A program made the translations under genes and the position numbers. DNA of 64,000 nt from Cerrena zonata (Eukaryota > Basidiomycota > Agaricomycetes > Polyporales > Cerrenaceae): NCBI GenBank assembly GCA_038087015.1, contig JASBNA010000058.1, positions 62,001-126,000 on the forward strand, read 5' to 3'. The notes under the pieces were generated by a model, which saw nothing but the letters and a program-made list of their open reading frames with translations, searched no databases and was not told the origin of the DNA. This document shows positions 30,314-39,662 of this stretch, piece by piece. The number at the start of each line of letters is the position of its first letter. Position 1 is the first letter of the stretch.

Positions 30314-31747
30314 ATGTTGAGAAGAGTAGCCGTTCAATCACAATCCCCTATGGCGGCCAGTGCCAGGGTTGTGTCAATCAATAGATCAATTTCGAACAGT
30401 ACGAGATTATATTTCAAGAACCAGAAGAAAGGATCTAATGCTAAACCAACAGAACCAAAGAAAAAGGCCGGAGGAATGACTCATTTGCCTTTCAGGGATG
30501 CGGTTCGCTCATTAAATTTCCAAAAATTGGCTGTTGATCTTGGAGACACTGAAGTATCCACGTTATCATTGACCAGTCCAGTGTCACAAGTATTCAAGTA
30601 TGAAACTCAAGCTGAAGATGCTCTTAATAGCCTTAAGGCATTTAAAAGATATCAACACCATGAAATATTCAGTAATCCAGTTTCTTTAGTCAGTGAAAAC
30701 ACCGTTAACATTCGTGAAAAGTTTATAACAAATTTGGATAAACCTTCAAAAGATAATAGACTTTGTTTATTGGGAGAAAGATTTTCAGGAAAATCAACAT
30801 TAGTTGCTCAAGCCAATGCATTAGCGTTATCTAAATATAAAAACGATGCTGTTCTTCTATACATTCCTGACCCTGAAAACATTGTAAATGGTACTAGTGA
30901 TTATATTTTTAATAAAAAATTAGATAAGTATCAACAAACAATGTTTACTAAAAGATGGATTATAAAATTACGTGAAGCCAATGCAGAAGTCTTTAAGAAG
31001 ATGCCTTTATCAAGAGATGCTAAGTTTGTTACCAAAAAGACGGAATATCATTTAAAAAAGGATGTTGATACCGTTTATGATTATATATCAAAAGATTTCA
31101 ATTTCGGTAAACCAGCTTCTTTAAACTCCTTCCAATTCTTCATTGAAGAATTAATACATCATTCATCAAACTTCCCTGTTTTAGTTTCAATTGATAATAT
31201 TAATGCATTAACTAGTAGAAGTTTAACGAGATATTTCCATCCTAATTTCAATCCAATTCATTTAAATGAATTTGAAATGGGTCATTTTATCACTCAAGTT
31301 ATCAGTGGAGAACTCAGTTTTGCTAAAGGTGGTGTTTTATTAGCTGAAACTTCTGGTACCGCTGAAACTAAAACTCTACCAGTTGGTTTAGGTTTGATTG
31401 AACATGATCCTTATTGGAAATCTAAAGTTTGTGATATCAGAATTGCTAATGCTTTCTTAGCTAATGGTGGAGTTAAAAATTATCAAGTTGCTGAATTCAC
31501 TCAAGATGAAACTAGAAATTTATTGGAATTTTATGATAAAGCAGGTGCTTTACAAATTAGACCATATCCAACTAATGATAAACTTAAGAGTGCACAGGAA
31601 ATCATTCAAGAAAGAACAGATATGAGAAACCATATTGCACCAAAAATTGATCGTGATGCTGAATTTGATAGAATTGTTCGTAATGCCTTCACTGTGTCTA
31701 GTGGTAGACCAGGGTATATTGTTCAAGATGTCAAATTATCCTATTAG
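30314..31747 (+). CDS. RSM23: Mitochondrial small-subunit ribosomal protein mS29 (DAP3 family)
   Basis: 477 residues. A GTP-binding protein of the mitochondrial 37S subunit and the fungal counterpart of DAP3. The N-terminus is a likely presequence (MLRRVAVQSQSPMAASARVV). The AAA-like P-loop LGERFSGKSTLVAQA is near residue 153. Also visible are LLYIPDPENIVNGTSDY near 197, a Walker-B-like VLVSIDNINALTSR near 295, and the conserved terminal region ending RIVRNAFTVSSGRPGYI. The ATG at 30314 starts the basic presequence directly. Length fits S. cerevisiae Rsm23 (450). The gene is intact and convergent with NIP7. Confidence 0.94.
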   Translation: MLRRVAVQSQSPMAASARVVSINRSISNSTRLYFKNQKKGSNAKPTEPKKKAGGMTHLPFRDAVRSLNFQKLAVDLGDTEVSTLSLTSPVSQVFKYETQAEDALNSLKAFKRYQHHEIFSNPVSLVSENTVNIREKFITNLDKPSKDNRLCLLGERFSGKSTLVAQANALALSKYKNDAVLLYIPDPENIVNGTSDYIFNKKLDKYQQTMFTKRWIIKLREANAEVFKKMPLSRDAKFVTKKTEYHLKKDVDTVYDYISKDFNFGKPASLNSFQFFIEELIHHSSNFPVLVSIDNINALTSRSLTRYFHPNFNPIHLNEFEMGHFITQVISGELSFAKGGVLLAETSGTAETKTLPVGLGLIEHDPYWKSKVCDIRIANAFLANGGVKNYQVAEFTQDETRNLLEFYDKAGALQIRPYPTNDKLKSAQEIIQERTDMRNHIAPKIDRDAEFDRIVRNAFTVSSGRPGYIVQDVKLSY

Positions 31748-31978
31748 ACCTCTTTCTGCGCTTTTTTTTTATATTATGTTTATATACTACTTGAATCATT
31801 GTAAATAGATTACTCTTTTAAAATATTATACTTTTTATTCATAATCTATTGAATTTGTAAACTAAAAATACATAATCAGTTAATCTGAAAGACCTGAAAG
31901 AAATGGGAAATGAAAAAAGGTAGAGAGAAATAAAGTTTCGCTTTATGCTAATATTGAAAACATTTTAAAATTATGATT

Positions 31979-32524
31979 CTAAGTAAATAAAGTATCTTCT
32001 TCTCTTAAATATTCACCAATATCACCTTGTCTAAATGCTACAATACCAGTTGGTTGTAAATTTTTGGCTTCATTGGTTGATTTAGCACTAACACCAAAAC
32101 CTAATGGCACATCATGCATTGAATAAACAATCAACCCAGCATGTTCTGGTATATCATCAGACATTCTACCAACATGAGCTTTCAAAACATGATTCCCGTA
32201 TAAAAATGGCATTTCACCATTAGTCTTAATCCATACTTTAAATTTGGCATATTGCGATAAATATGGCAATGCAGTAATGTGTAATCTGAACTTCCCGGTC
32301 TTAGTAAACTTACCAAAACAAGTACCAACCGACATCAAGTTTTGTCTGGCAACAGAAGTAGCATATCTTGCTATCTGTTCAGAAACGTAATAAACTCGAT
32401 CTTTTTGTAGTCTGAAAACATGTGGATTGGTAGGATTGTCAATAAGAAAACTGATATTTCTACCAACGTAGTTGGCCAACTTTTCGAAAACAACTTTAGT
32501 TTCTTCCTCAGTCAAAGATCTCAT
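31979..32524 (-). CDS. NIP7: 60S ribosome biogenesis factor Nip7
   Basis: 181 residues, exactly the size of S. cerevisiae Nip7. It is a nucleolar pre-60S factor needed for 27S rRNA processing, with an N-terminal alpha/beta domain and a C-terminal PUA RNA-binding domain (about residues 95-170). The sequence MRSLTEEETKVVFEKLANYVG at the start, RVYYVSEQIARYATSVARQN near residue 43 and the PUA signature FLYGNHVLKAHVGRM near residue 107 are characteristic. The gene is intact. It is divergent from PUS1 across 212 bases that carry a PAC motif, the classical ribosome-biogenesis promoter element. Confidence 0.96.
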   Translation of the reverse strand: MRSLTEEETKVVFEKLANYVGRNISFLIDNPTNPHVFRLQKDRVYYVSEQIARYATSVARQNLMSVGTCFGKFTKTGKFRLHITALPYLSQYAKFKVWIKTNGEMPFLYGNHVLKAHVGRMSDDIPEHAGLIVYSMHDVPLGFGVSAKSTNEAKNLQPTGIVAFRQGDIGEYLREEDTLFT

Positions 32525-32736
32525 GGTGTATACTGTGTTTGATAGACTTCAATACCCTTTGGAGATTTTTTTTCATAAATTTTCAGTCGAAATCATCTCT
32601 CATAAAAAGTATGCGCAGAGTGCGATGAGGACTGAAAATTGTTAAGGTGAAAAAAAAAGGTGAAAAATCAGTATAAGGACTTGAACAACAGAAAAAAAAA
32701 ATTGCAAACTTTGGCAAACCAATTAGTTAAGGAAGA
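32525..32736. promoter_or_regulatory. Shared promoter NIP7 / PUS1 with PAC and RRPE-like motifs
   Basis: GCGATGAG, the PAC core, lies at 32622-32629. AAATTTTC (32578-32585) and TGAAAATT (32633-32640) resemble RRPE. PAC plus RRPE is the known signature of ribosome-biogenesis promoters in yeasts, which fits NIP7 and extends to the tRNA modifier PUS1. Confidence 0.65.
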
Positions 32737-34367
32737 ATGGGGTCACAGGAATTAGACAAGGCATCTAATGTTACTAACGATAAGGTTGAGGAAGCTGCTT
32801 CAGCCAAGGCTTCTCGAGTTGCTGAGGACGATTTGCAAGACCAGCCCGAATCTAAAAGGTCCAAAAGGCAAAGAGATGATAAACCTACGTAGGTACGTTT
32901 CAAATTCAAGTCAATGATTCGTTATTGAATGGTTGATGATGTTCTGTGAGTAGTACTAACGATTATTTCATAGTGAATGGGGTCCAAGATTAGATGAGAA
33001 TGGTAATCCAGTTCCCAAATCAGAAAGAAGACCAAAGAAAAAGGTTGCTTGTATGATTGGGTATTGCGGTACTGGATATAATGGGATGCAAATTCAAAAT
33101 AATCCAGATGTAAAAACTATTGAAAATGATATTTTCCAAGCATTTATCAAGGCAGGTGCTGTTTCTCCAGAAAATTCTCTTGATTTGAAAAAAAATGGGT
33201 TTATGAGAGCTGCCAGAACTGATAAAGGTGTTCATGCTGCTGGTAATGTTATTTCGTGTAAGTTGATTATTGAAGATGAAGATATCTTAGAAAAAATCAA
33301 TGCTAATTTACCAAGTCAAATTAGAGTCTGGGGTATTGAAAGAACAAATAAATCATTTGATTGTCGTAAAATGTGTTCTTCAAGAGTATACGAATATTTA
33401 TTACCTACTTATTCATTATTACCAGCTAAGCCAAATAGTATTTTAGCCAAGTTTCATTGCTGAAAACAAAAAGGCACATCCAGGAGTTAGCCGTGATGAT
33501 GAAGAAGGTGATAAATGGTGGGAAGAAACTTTACAAACCATAATGAAGGAAGGAAATATTAGTCAAGAGGATATTTTCCTGATTCAAACTAAAGTCAATG
33601 ATACTTCCAACCCGGCCAATTCAAATAATAATGAAGATGCAGAAGTTGAAAATGTTCAAATCAATCCAATAGTTAATGAAAATGGAGAATTAACAGAATT
33701 GGGTAAACAGATGAGGCTTATAAAAGATACTGAGAATAATTGTAGAAGATCATATCGTATTTCAAAAGAACGTCTTGATTTATTTAGACAAGCTATGAAA
33801 CAATATGAAGGAACTAATAATTTCCATAATTTTACTTTAGGTAAACATTATAAAGATGCTTCAGCTAAAAGATTTATGAAGGATACCAGTGTTTCTGAAC
33901 CATTTATTATTGAAGGTACTGAATGGGTTTCAATCAAAATTCATGGACAATCATTTATGTTACATCAAATTAGAAAAATGATTTCAATGGCATGTCTTAT
34001 TGTTAGAACTGGATGTCCAATTCAACGTATTGTTGATTGCTTTGGTCCAACTAAAATTAATATTCCAAAAGCTCCTGCGTTAGGTTTATTATTAGAAAAC
34101 CCGGTTTATGAAGGGTATAATGGAATATTAGAAAAACATGGATATAAACCAATTGAATTCACTAAATACGAAGCCGAAATGAATGAATTTAAAATGAAAT
34201 TTATTTATGATAAAATTTATGGTGAAGAAACCAAAGAGAATACATTCCATGGATTTTTCAATTTTATCGATACTTTTAAAGGCAATGAAACTCAAAGTAA
34301 TAAAGATAAACATATTTTTGATTTCTTAGGTGCTGTTTTTGAAAACGGTTTAGAGAAAAAAAATTAA
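32737..34367 (+). pseudogene. PUS1: tRNA pseudouridine synthase Pus1: two exons, one frameshift
   Basis: Pus1 makes pseudouridine at several positions in tRNAs and in U2 snRNA, in the nucleus. Exon 1 (32737-32888) encodes an acidic then basic leader ending KRQRDDKPT. An 85-base intron follows. Exon 2 (from 32974) reads EWGPRLDENGNP, then VACMIGYCGTGYNGMQ and MRAARTDKGVHAAGNV, which holds the catalytic Asp of TruA-type synthases. The frame breaks at about 33455 (LAKF then a stop); removing one base gives AENKKAHPGV and the rest, including HNFTLGKHYKDASAKRFM, HGQSFMLHQIRKMISM and the C-terminus. The combined length is about 515 residues, close to S. cerevisiae Pus1 (544). The catalytic core is intact, so the one-base insertion is probably sequence error. 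Confidence 0.9.
32889..32973 (+). other. Spliceosomal intron in PUS1 (85 bases)
   Basis: A perfect TACTAAC at 32954-32960 is followed 13 bases later by the 3' splice site TAG at 32971-32973. The reading frame fixes the 5' site at GTAGGT (32889), joining KPT to EWGPR. GTAGGT is unusual; a nearby GTACGT at 32893 would retain an in-frame TAG. Confidence 0.85.
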
Positions 34368-34663
34368 ATATTTACATATACATTATAATCGAATAAAATG
34401 TAGTATTAAAGTAATATACGATATAGAAAGCTTAGAAAAAGAAAATTGGAAAGTATAGTAGAAAAAGACAAGAAAAGGTTTTAATCTAAACCAACGAGAT
34501 TTAAAGCCATGGCCAATTCTAGACGAGTCACTTTTGGACAAAAGTACTTCTGAAGGTTCTAACTGGTTCAGTCGCTTGAATTGAGTTCAATCTCGGCAAT
34601 TAGCTAATGGGAAAGCTATAAATGAAATGACGTAAGGTGAAATGCTAATATGAATATAGAAAC

Positions 34664-36023
34664 TTAAAGCCAGGCTGGGTTAGCAGCAGTTTCATTCCCA
34701 GAAGGTTGTTTGGTACGACGAAAGCCTGGAGCATGGGGGGCATTTTGGGCATTTGCACCAACTCTTTTGTATACTGCATCATTATAAACACCAGCTTCAT
34801 CTTTATTTAATTGTTGGGGTATGTTAGCTTGTTGATGGTTTGTGATTTGTTGATTTTGTTGAGGGGGTGTTTGGTTTTGGTTTAGACCGTAGTATACACC
34901 TTTATCTTCGTGTTGTCCGAGTGAATGTTGGCGTTGTTGTTGTGGTTGTTGTGGTTGTGGTTGTTGCTGTGGTTGTGTTTGTTGAGGCATCTGTTGTTGT
35001 GGATCTGTTGTTGTGGTTGTTGCTGTTGTGGTTGTTGTGGTTGTTGTTGTTGTTGTTGTTGGTCATGTGGTTGATCTTGTTGGTCTTGATTATTATTATC
35101 GGAAATTTTCAATTGTTGATCTCTTTGTCTTTCTTGTTGAAATTTATATAAGGTCCAGTCAAAAACATAATCATATCTATATTTTTCATTTCTGAATAAA
35201 TCTCTGAAAAGTTTTCTTAAATAAGGATAATCGGGTTTATCATCAAATCTTAAATTTTTAACATAATTCATATAAGTTAAAAATTCTTTAGGTAAACCTT
35301 TAGTTAACATATCATTTGGGGTAGTCATTTTCTTTTCCATAATTCTATCATATTTTTGTCTTTTAGTAGCAGCTTTAAACCTTGCCAAGGTAAAGAACCT
35401 CTACAGAAATAAATCAAAACATAACCCAAACTTTCCAAATCATCTCTTCTAGCTTGTTCAATACCTAAATGAGTATTAACCGATGCGTATCTAGCGGTCC
35501 CGGTTAAATTTTTATTTTCTCTGTAAGGAATATGGAAATGAGTTCTTGGATCTCTATATTTTTTAGCCAAACCAAAATCAATTACATTAACTTGAGAACC
35601 TCTTCTACCAATACCCATTAAAAAATTATCTGGTTTAATATCTCTATGAAGAAAACATCTAGCATGAATGTATTCGATTCGACAGATTAATTGATCTGCC
35701 AAAAGCAAAACTGTTTTATAGGTAAATTTTCGATTACAATAATTGAATAAATCTTCTAATGAAGGACCTAATAAATCAATAACCATAGCATTATAATCAC
35801 ATTCAGTACCATACCATCTGACAAAAGGTATACCCACACCTCCACTTAATGCTTTATACACTTTTGCTTCGTATTCTAATTGAGGATGTTTTGCTTTAGT
35901 ATTTTCTAATTTAATGGCCACTTCTTCACCAGAAATGATATTGGTCCCCAAGTAGATATCCCCAAAGGATCCCGACCCGATCTTACGGCCAATACGGTAT
36001 TTCTTACCAACTCTTAAATCCAT
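34664..36023 (-). pseudogene. HRR25: Casein kinase I delta-type kinase Hrr25, two frameshifts
   Basis: A CK1 delta/epsilon Ser/Thr kinase of about 450 residues. Hrr25 acts in ribosome biogenesis (pre-40S), meiosis, vesicle traffic and autophagy. The N-terminus [20 protein letters not shown] is typical. Kinase motifs are [11 protein letters not shown] (near 17), AIKLE (near 37), [12 protein letters not shown] (near 127) and [11 protein letters not shown] (near 148), plus the CK1-specific [17 protein letters not shown]. After SLPWQGLK the frame breaks at 35374 and resumes [15 protein letters not shown]; a second break falls in the CAA-rich Gln/Pro tail (about 35006-35060). The P/Q-rich tail ends KQPSGNETAANPAWL. 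Each break needs one added base. The family is essential or nearly so in yeasts, so error is the better explanation. Confidence 0.9.
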
Positions 36024-36644
36024 GGTTGATCAAAGTTATAAGAATAAAAAAAAAAAAAAAAAAACTTGGAAAAAGAATATAAAAAAATGGACACACACAC
36101 AGAACAAAGGGTGAATCAGACGAAGATTGATTTGCAAGAGAAATCAGCGAAAGATCCTGGTAATATAGATGGTAATTCAAGCTTGATGGATTAGATGAGT
36201 GTGTTAAAATCGTAAACCCTGGAAGTTGTTGAAGGTATTTTTGACTTTAGTGTTGAGTTGAGGTGGAAAGAGAGAGAAAAAAAAAAAAAAAAAAAAAATT
36301 GAGAGAAGAAACAGAAAAAAGAAATCACACCTTACTTTAACAAAGCAGAAATAAATAAAAAAAATGTAATGAGAGATTGGAAAAAGGGAAAGTACACACA
36401 CTTTTTCCCAGCTCAAATCAAACTCGAATCAGAATCAGATTACAAATTCACCTGGTGATAGAGACGGGGGAATTGTGGGTGAGTGATTGGAGAGGTGTGA
36501 AAGAGTGGTTTGTTCGGTTAGTTGATTAGGTCACCAGTTGCGGAAATCTAACTTGCTAGGTTTGCTGGTTCAGACAACCGAACGAAAAAAGGCAAAATAA
36601 CAAAAAAAACTCAGAAGAACGAGATTTAAATCACCCTGTAAATG

Positions 36645-36715
36645 GTAGTAGGACACTGTAGTAGGACACTGTAGTAGGACACTGTAGTAAGACACTGTAG
36701 TAAGATATTGCAGTA
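36645..36715. repeat. Tandem repeat, 13-base unit around GTAGTAGGACACT
   Basis: About five copies of TGTAGTAGGACAC drifting to TGTAGTAAGACAC and TGTAGTAAGATAT in head-to-tail order. Confidence 0.85.
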
Positions 36716-36829
36716 AGAACTGGGTCAATTGTAGTATTTGGGGCAATCGGATGGAATAGCGGACTCCAGGGAAGTTTCCGTACACCACACAGATCGAGCG
36801 GCGGCTAAAACGGTCGACCTTCTAAATTG

Positions 36830-37060
36830 ATCGATTGATCAATTACTGTATCAATTGTATCAATTATGATGAAACTGTATCAATTATGATATTGTATCGA
36901 TTACGATGATACTGTATCAATTATGATGATCAACTGTATCAACTATGATTTATGAGTGTATGATGATCAACTGTATCAATTATGATGATCAACTGTATCA
37001 ACAATGATTTATCAACTGTATCAACTATGATTTATGAGTGTATGATCAACTGTATGATGT
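36830..37060. repeat. Degenerate tandem repeats of the ATCAACTGTATCAATTATGAT type
   Basis: Ten or more copies of 10-21 base words built from CTGTATCAA and TTATGATGATCA. Higher-order copies of about 45 bases recur, for instance the two ACTATGATTTATGAGTGTATGAT stretches near 36943 and 37022. Confidence 0.8.
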
Positions 37061-37069
37061 ACTGAGTGT

Positions 37070-37280
37070 GGAATATATTAGTATACTTTATCAAGTGTAC
37101 TTTATGAAGTGTATTATCAAGTGTGGTACTTTATGAAGTGTAGTACTTTATGAAGTGTAGTACTTTATGAAGTGTACTTTATGAAGTGTAGTACTTTATG
37201 AAGTGTACTTTATGAAGTGTACTTTATGAAGTGTACTTTATGAAGTGTATCAAGTGTATTATCAAGTGTACTTTATGAAG
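37070..37280. repeat. Tandem repeats of the TTTATGAAGTGTAC type
   Basis: About twelve direct copies of ACTTTATGAAGTGT, some extended to ACTTTATGAAGTGTAGT, in two or three register classes. It immediately follows the previous block, suggesting a local slippage hotspot. Confidence 0.85.
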
Positions 37281-37704
37281 TTAAGTGTATGAAGTCCACA
37301 AAAGGCAGTTTTGGTGTACCGAGTTTTTTGCAATTGGAACCCAATCTGAAACATTGCAGGTTGCGCGTGAGCGTTACAGGTTAGGAAAGAGGGCACGGAG
37401 GTGGTTTTTCTTTGAGTGACCTTACGGCTGTAACAAAAACACAAAGGTAAAAATAACACGGCTAAACGAAACGACCTTGAGTAAACAAAGTTAACGAAGC
37501 CAGCTTCGTCAAGTACAAGTTAGCATAAACAAAATTGAATTAATATTAAAAATTAAAAAAAAAGTAGAAAGATTATTATAAAAATAACAGAGGTATTTAA
37601 AATAGAATATAATAAACTAGTGACAAAACAATTAAGACGAATTAAAGGGAAAAAATTAAGTTAAACAAATTGAAAAAAAAAAAAAATCAATACGGTAAAG
37701 GCAA

Positions 37705-38257
37705 TTATTTAGCGGCGGCTGGAGTAGAAGAGTTTGATTTTTTAAATTTGTTTAATAATTTTTTGAATAAATCATTCTTCTTTGGAGCTTTATCGGTTTT
37801 ATCAGAGGTGTCTTTAACATCGTCTTTAGCTTCTTTAGCTGATTCTTCGGCCTTAGCTTCTTCTTTGGCTGGTTCTTCAGTAGCAGCTTCGGTTCCTTGG
37901 CTGGTTCCTCAGTAGCAGCAGGTTCTTCAGCTTAGCTTCTTCTTTAGCTGGTTCTTCAGCTTTAGCTTCTTCTTTAGCTGGTTCTTCAGCTTTAGATTCT
38001 TCTTTAGCTGGTTCTTCGGTAGTAGCAGCAGCTTCTTCGGTGGCAGCTGGTTCTTCGGCTTTAGAATCTAATTTATCTTCAGCATTTTTTCTAGCAGTTT
38101 CGATATCGGTTTCAGCAGCTTCTTCAGTGTCCTTAGCGGCTTCAGCAGTTTCTTCCTTTTTAGATTCAACTTCTTTTGGTGCTTCAGTAGCTAAGTTTTC
38201 TTTTGAATCAGAAGAAAAAATTTTAGAAGTTCTCTTTAATTTATCTTTAATACCCAT
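37705..38257 (-). pseudogene. Ala/Glu/Lys-rich small protein with conserved-looking basic ends, two frameshifts
   Basis: Read together, the frames give about 184 residues: MGIKDKLKRTSKIFSSDSKE at the start, then an Ala/Glu/Lys-rich region with near-perfect repeats of KAEEPAKEEA, and a basic C-terminus (KKNDLFKKLLNKFKKSNSS...PAAAK). The start chosen is the ATG at 38255-38257; the frame extends further upstream but reads as 5' leader. Breaks lie at 37932-37933 and 37891-37892 inside the repeat; each needs one added base and the same repeat phrase then continues. I do not recognise the family. It is probably intrinsically disordered with amphipathic, membrane- or acid-lipid-binding ends. Repeat DNA is error-prone, so sequencing slips are plausible. 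Confidence 0.65.
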
Positions 38258-39120
38258 TTTTATAACGTTGTTTTTTAATATTACAAGAAAGAAATAAAAG
38301 AAAGCCGAAGGCAATTAAACCGGGAAATCAATTGATATTTATAGTAGAAAAATCGGTTAAACAACAAGTAAAAAAAATAAAATGAAGAGACAAAACAAAA
38401 ATCCACAGCACAAAACAGGGTACAATAAACAATATTAAGAAGGAAAGGCTAAAACAACAACATGATTTTATTTTTTTTTTTTTTACGTTTTTTTTATGTT
38501 TTTTTATGTTTTTTTTGTTTTTTTTTTTATTTTTATTTCAATTTGGTGTCTTTTTCCATTATATAACAATTGATTAAACACAAAAGAATACTCGATTGAA
38601 TGCCAATAATTTCTCTTGTTATTAACAGCTTGACAACTAACAAAAGGCTCAAAGATTGGTTTGACACATAATTGTTTTTTTATTTTATTATTTTGGTATT
38701 AGACGATTCTCATTCGTGTTTTGTATTGCAGACTGGTTGTGGGTTCGCAGGTATTGCGGGTTTATTTCTGTTTCATTGGCAGTGTTATCAGTTGTAAAGT
38801 AATTCAATTTAGGTAAAATTCCTCAAGGGCACACTATATCACATTACATTATAAAATGAATGACTGGTATCCCTTATTCTGTTATCGGGGTTCCTTTATC
38901 TTTATCCCTTGTCTTTGCGCTGTGCTGTGCTGTGCTGTGCTGCTGCTGTTGTTATCCGGTTGTTGTTGTCCTGTTGTGCCGTTGTGCCGTTGTCCTCTTT
39001 TGTAGGTTATAAAAAAAAAACCGGAGGTACGGGTGCACTCCTCCCTCCGGTAGGCGATCGTACGTTTTCTCAGCCGCACATTCCGAAGCAGTTTACACTA
39101 AATCTGATTGGCGTCGCGTG

Positions 39121-39126
39121 CACGTG
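39121..39126. promoter_or_regulatory. CACGTG E-box (Cbf1-type)
   Basis: CACGTGAC within the divergent promoter at 38258-39662. It matches the Cbf1 consensus; which gene it serves is unknown. Confidence 0.4.
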
Positions 39127-39177
39127 ACTCCAACCCTACACTACACTGCACTACAATACAATACTCGATTACCATTC

Positions 39178-39385
39178 TTGAATAGTCAATGATTAATAGT
39201 CGATGATAGTCGATGATTAATAGTCGATGATTAATAGTCAATGATTATAGTCAATGATTATAGTCAATGATTATAGTCAATGATTAATAGTCAATGATTA
39301 ATAGTCAATGATTAATAGTCAATGATTAATAGTCAATGAATAGTTAAATAGTCAATGATCAATGATCAACGATCAATGAAAAATG
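39178..39385. repeat. Tandem repeat, unit 14-17 bases (AATAGTCAATGATT)
   Basis: Twelve or more direct copies of AATAGTCAATGATT with variants (TCGATGA, lost TA), fading into ATCAATGATCAACG. The inner five copies are nearly identical. Confidence 0.9.
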
Positions 39386-39662
39386 AATAATAACCAATAT
39401 AAACTGGTCTCTATGAACGGCTGAGGTCATAGATTCGTTGTGATGCCACAACTGAAATTCCTGATCCTCGGATATCCGCTGAATCGGGATCAATCTATCA
39501 TTTACTGCTAAGACTCGGATATATACCTCCCCCAGGAGTTAAGTGTTGTTTCGGTGTATGGGTGTTATTCTCGGATTTTTTTTTTTTTTTTTATGTACGG
39601 GTCCAGTTTATATTTGATTGACTGAAAATTTTTCAACCTTATACTACTTCCCCATAAACAAA

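Larger units (their letters stand above)
36024..37704. other. Long intergenic region upstream of HRR25 with several tandem-repeat blocks
   Basis: 1.7 kb with no supported gene. Poly(A) runs flank HRR25 (36040-36070, 36275-36300). Three repeat blocks follow (36645-36715, 36830-37060, 37070-37280). The last 300 bases are AT-rich 3' flank of the minus-strand gene ending at 37705. No RNA gene is recognised. Confidence 0.7.
38258..39662. other. Intergenic: divergent promoters of the Ala/Glu-rich gene and the M1 peptidase gene
   Basis: 1.4 kb. It holds T-rich tracts (38465-38545), a GTGCTGTGCT/CTGTTGTTG microsatellite-like stretch (38918-38990), CACGTG at 39121-39126, a tandem repeat (39178-39385) and a poly(T) run at 39578. 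The segment 39400-39560 is less repetitive, but I cannot assign it to an RNA gene. Confidence 0.65.

Noticed and set aside
32893..32898. GTACGT as PUS1 intron donor
   Set aside because: It would leave an in-frame TAG in exon 1; GTAGGT at 32889 keeps the frame.
39400..39560. Possible structured RNA (non-repetitive segment with short complementary words)
   Set aside because: Could not identify C/D or H/ACA boxes, or a stable fold by eye; left as intergenic.
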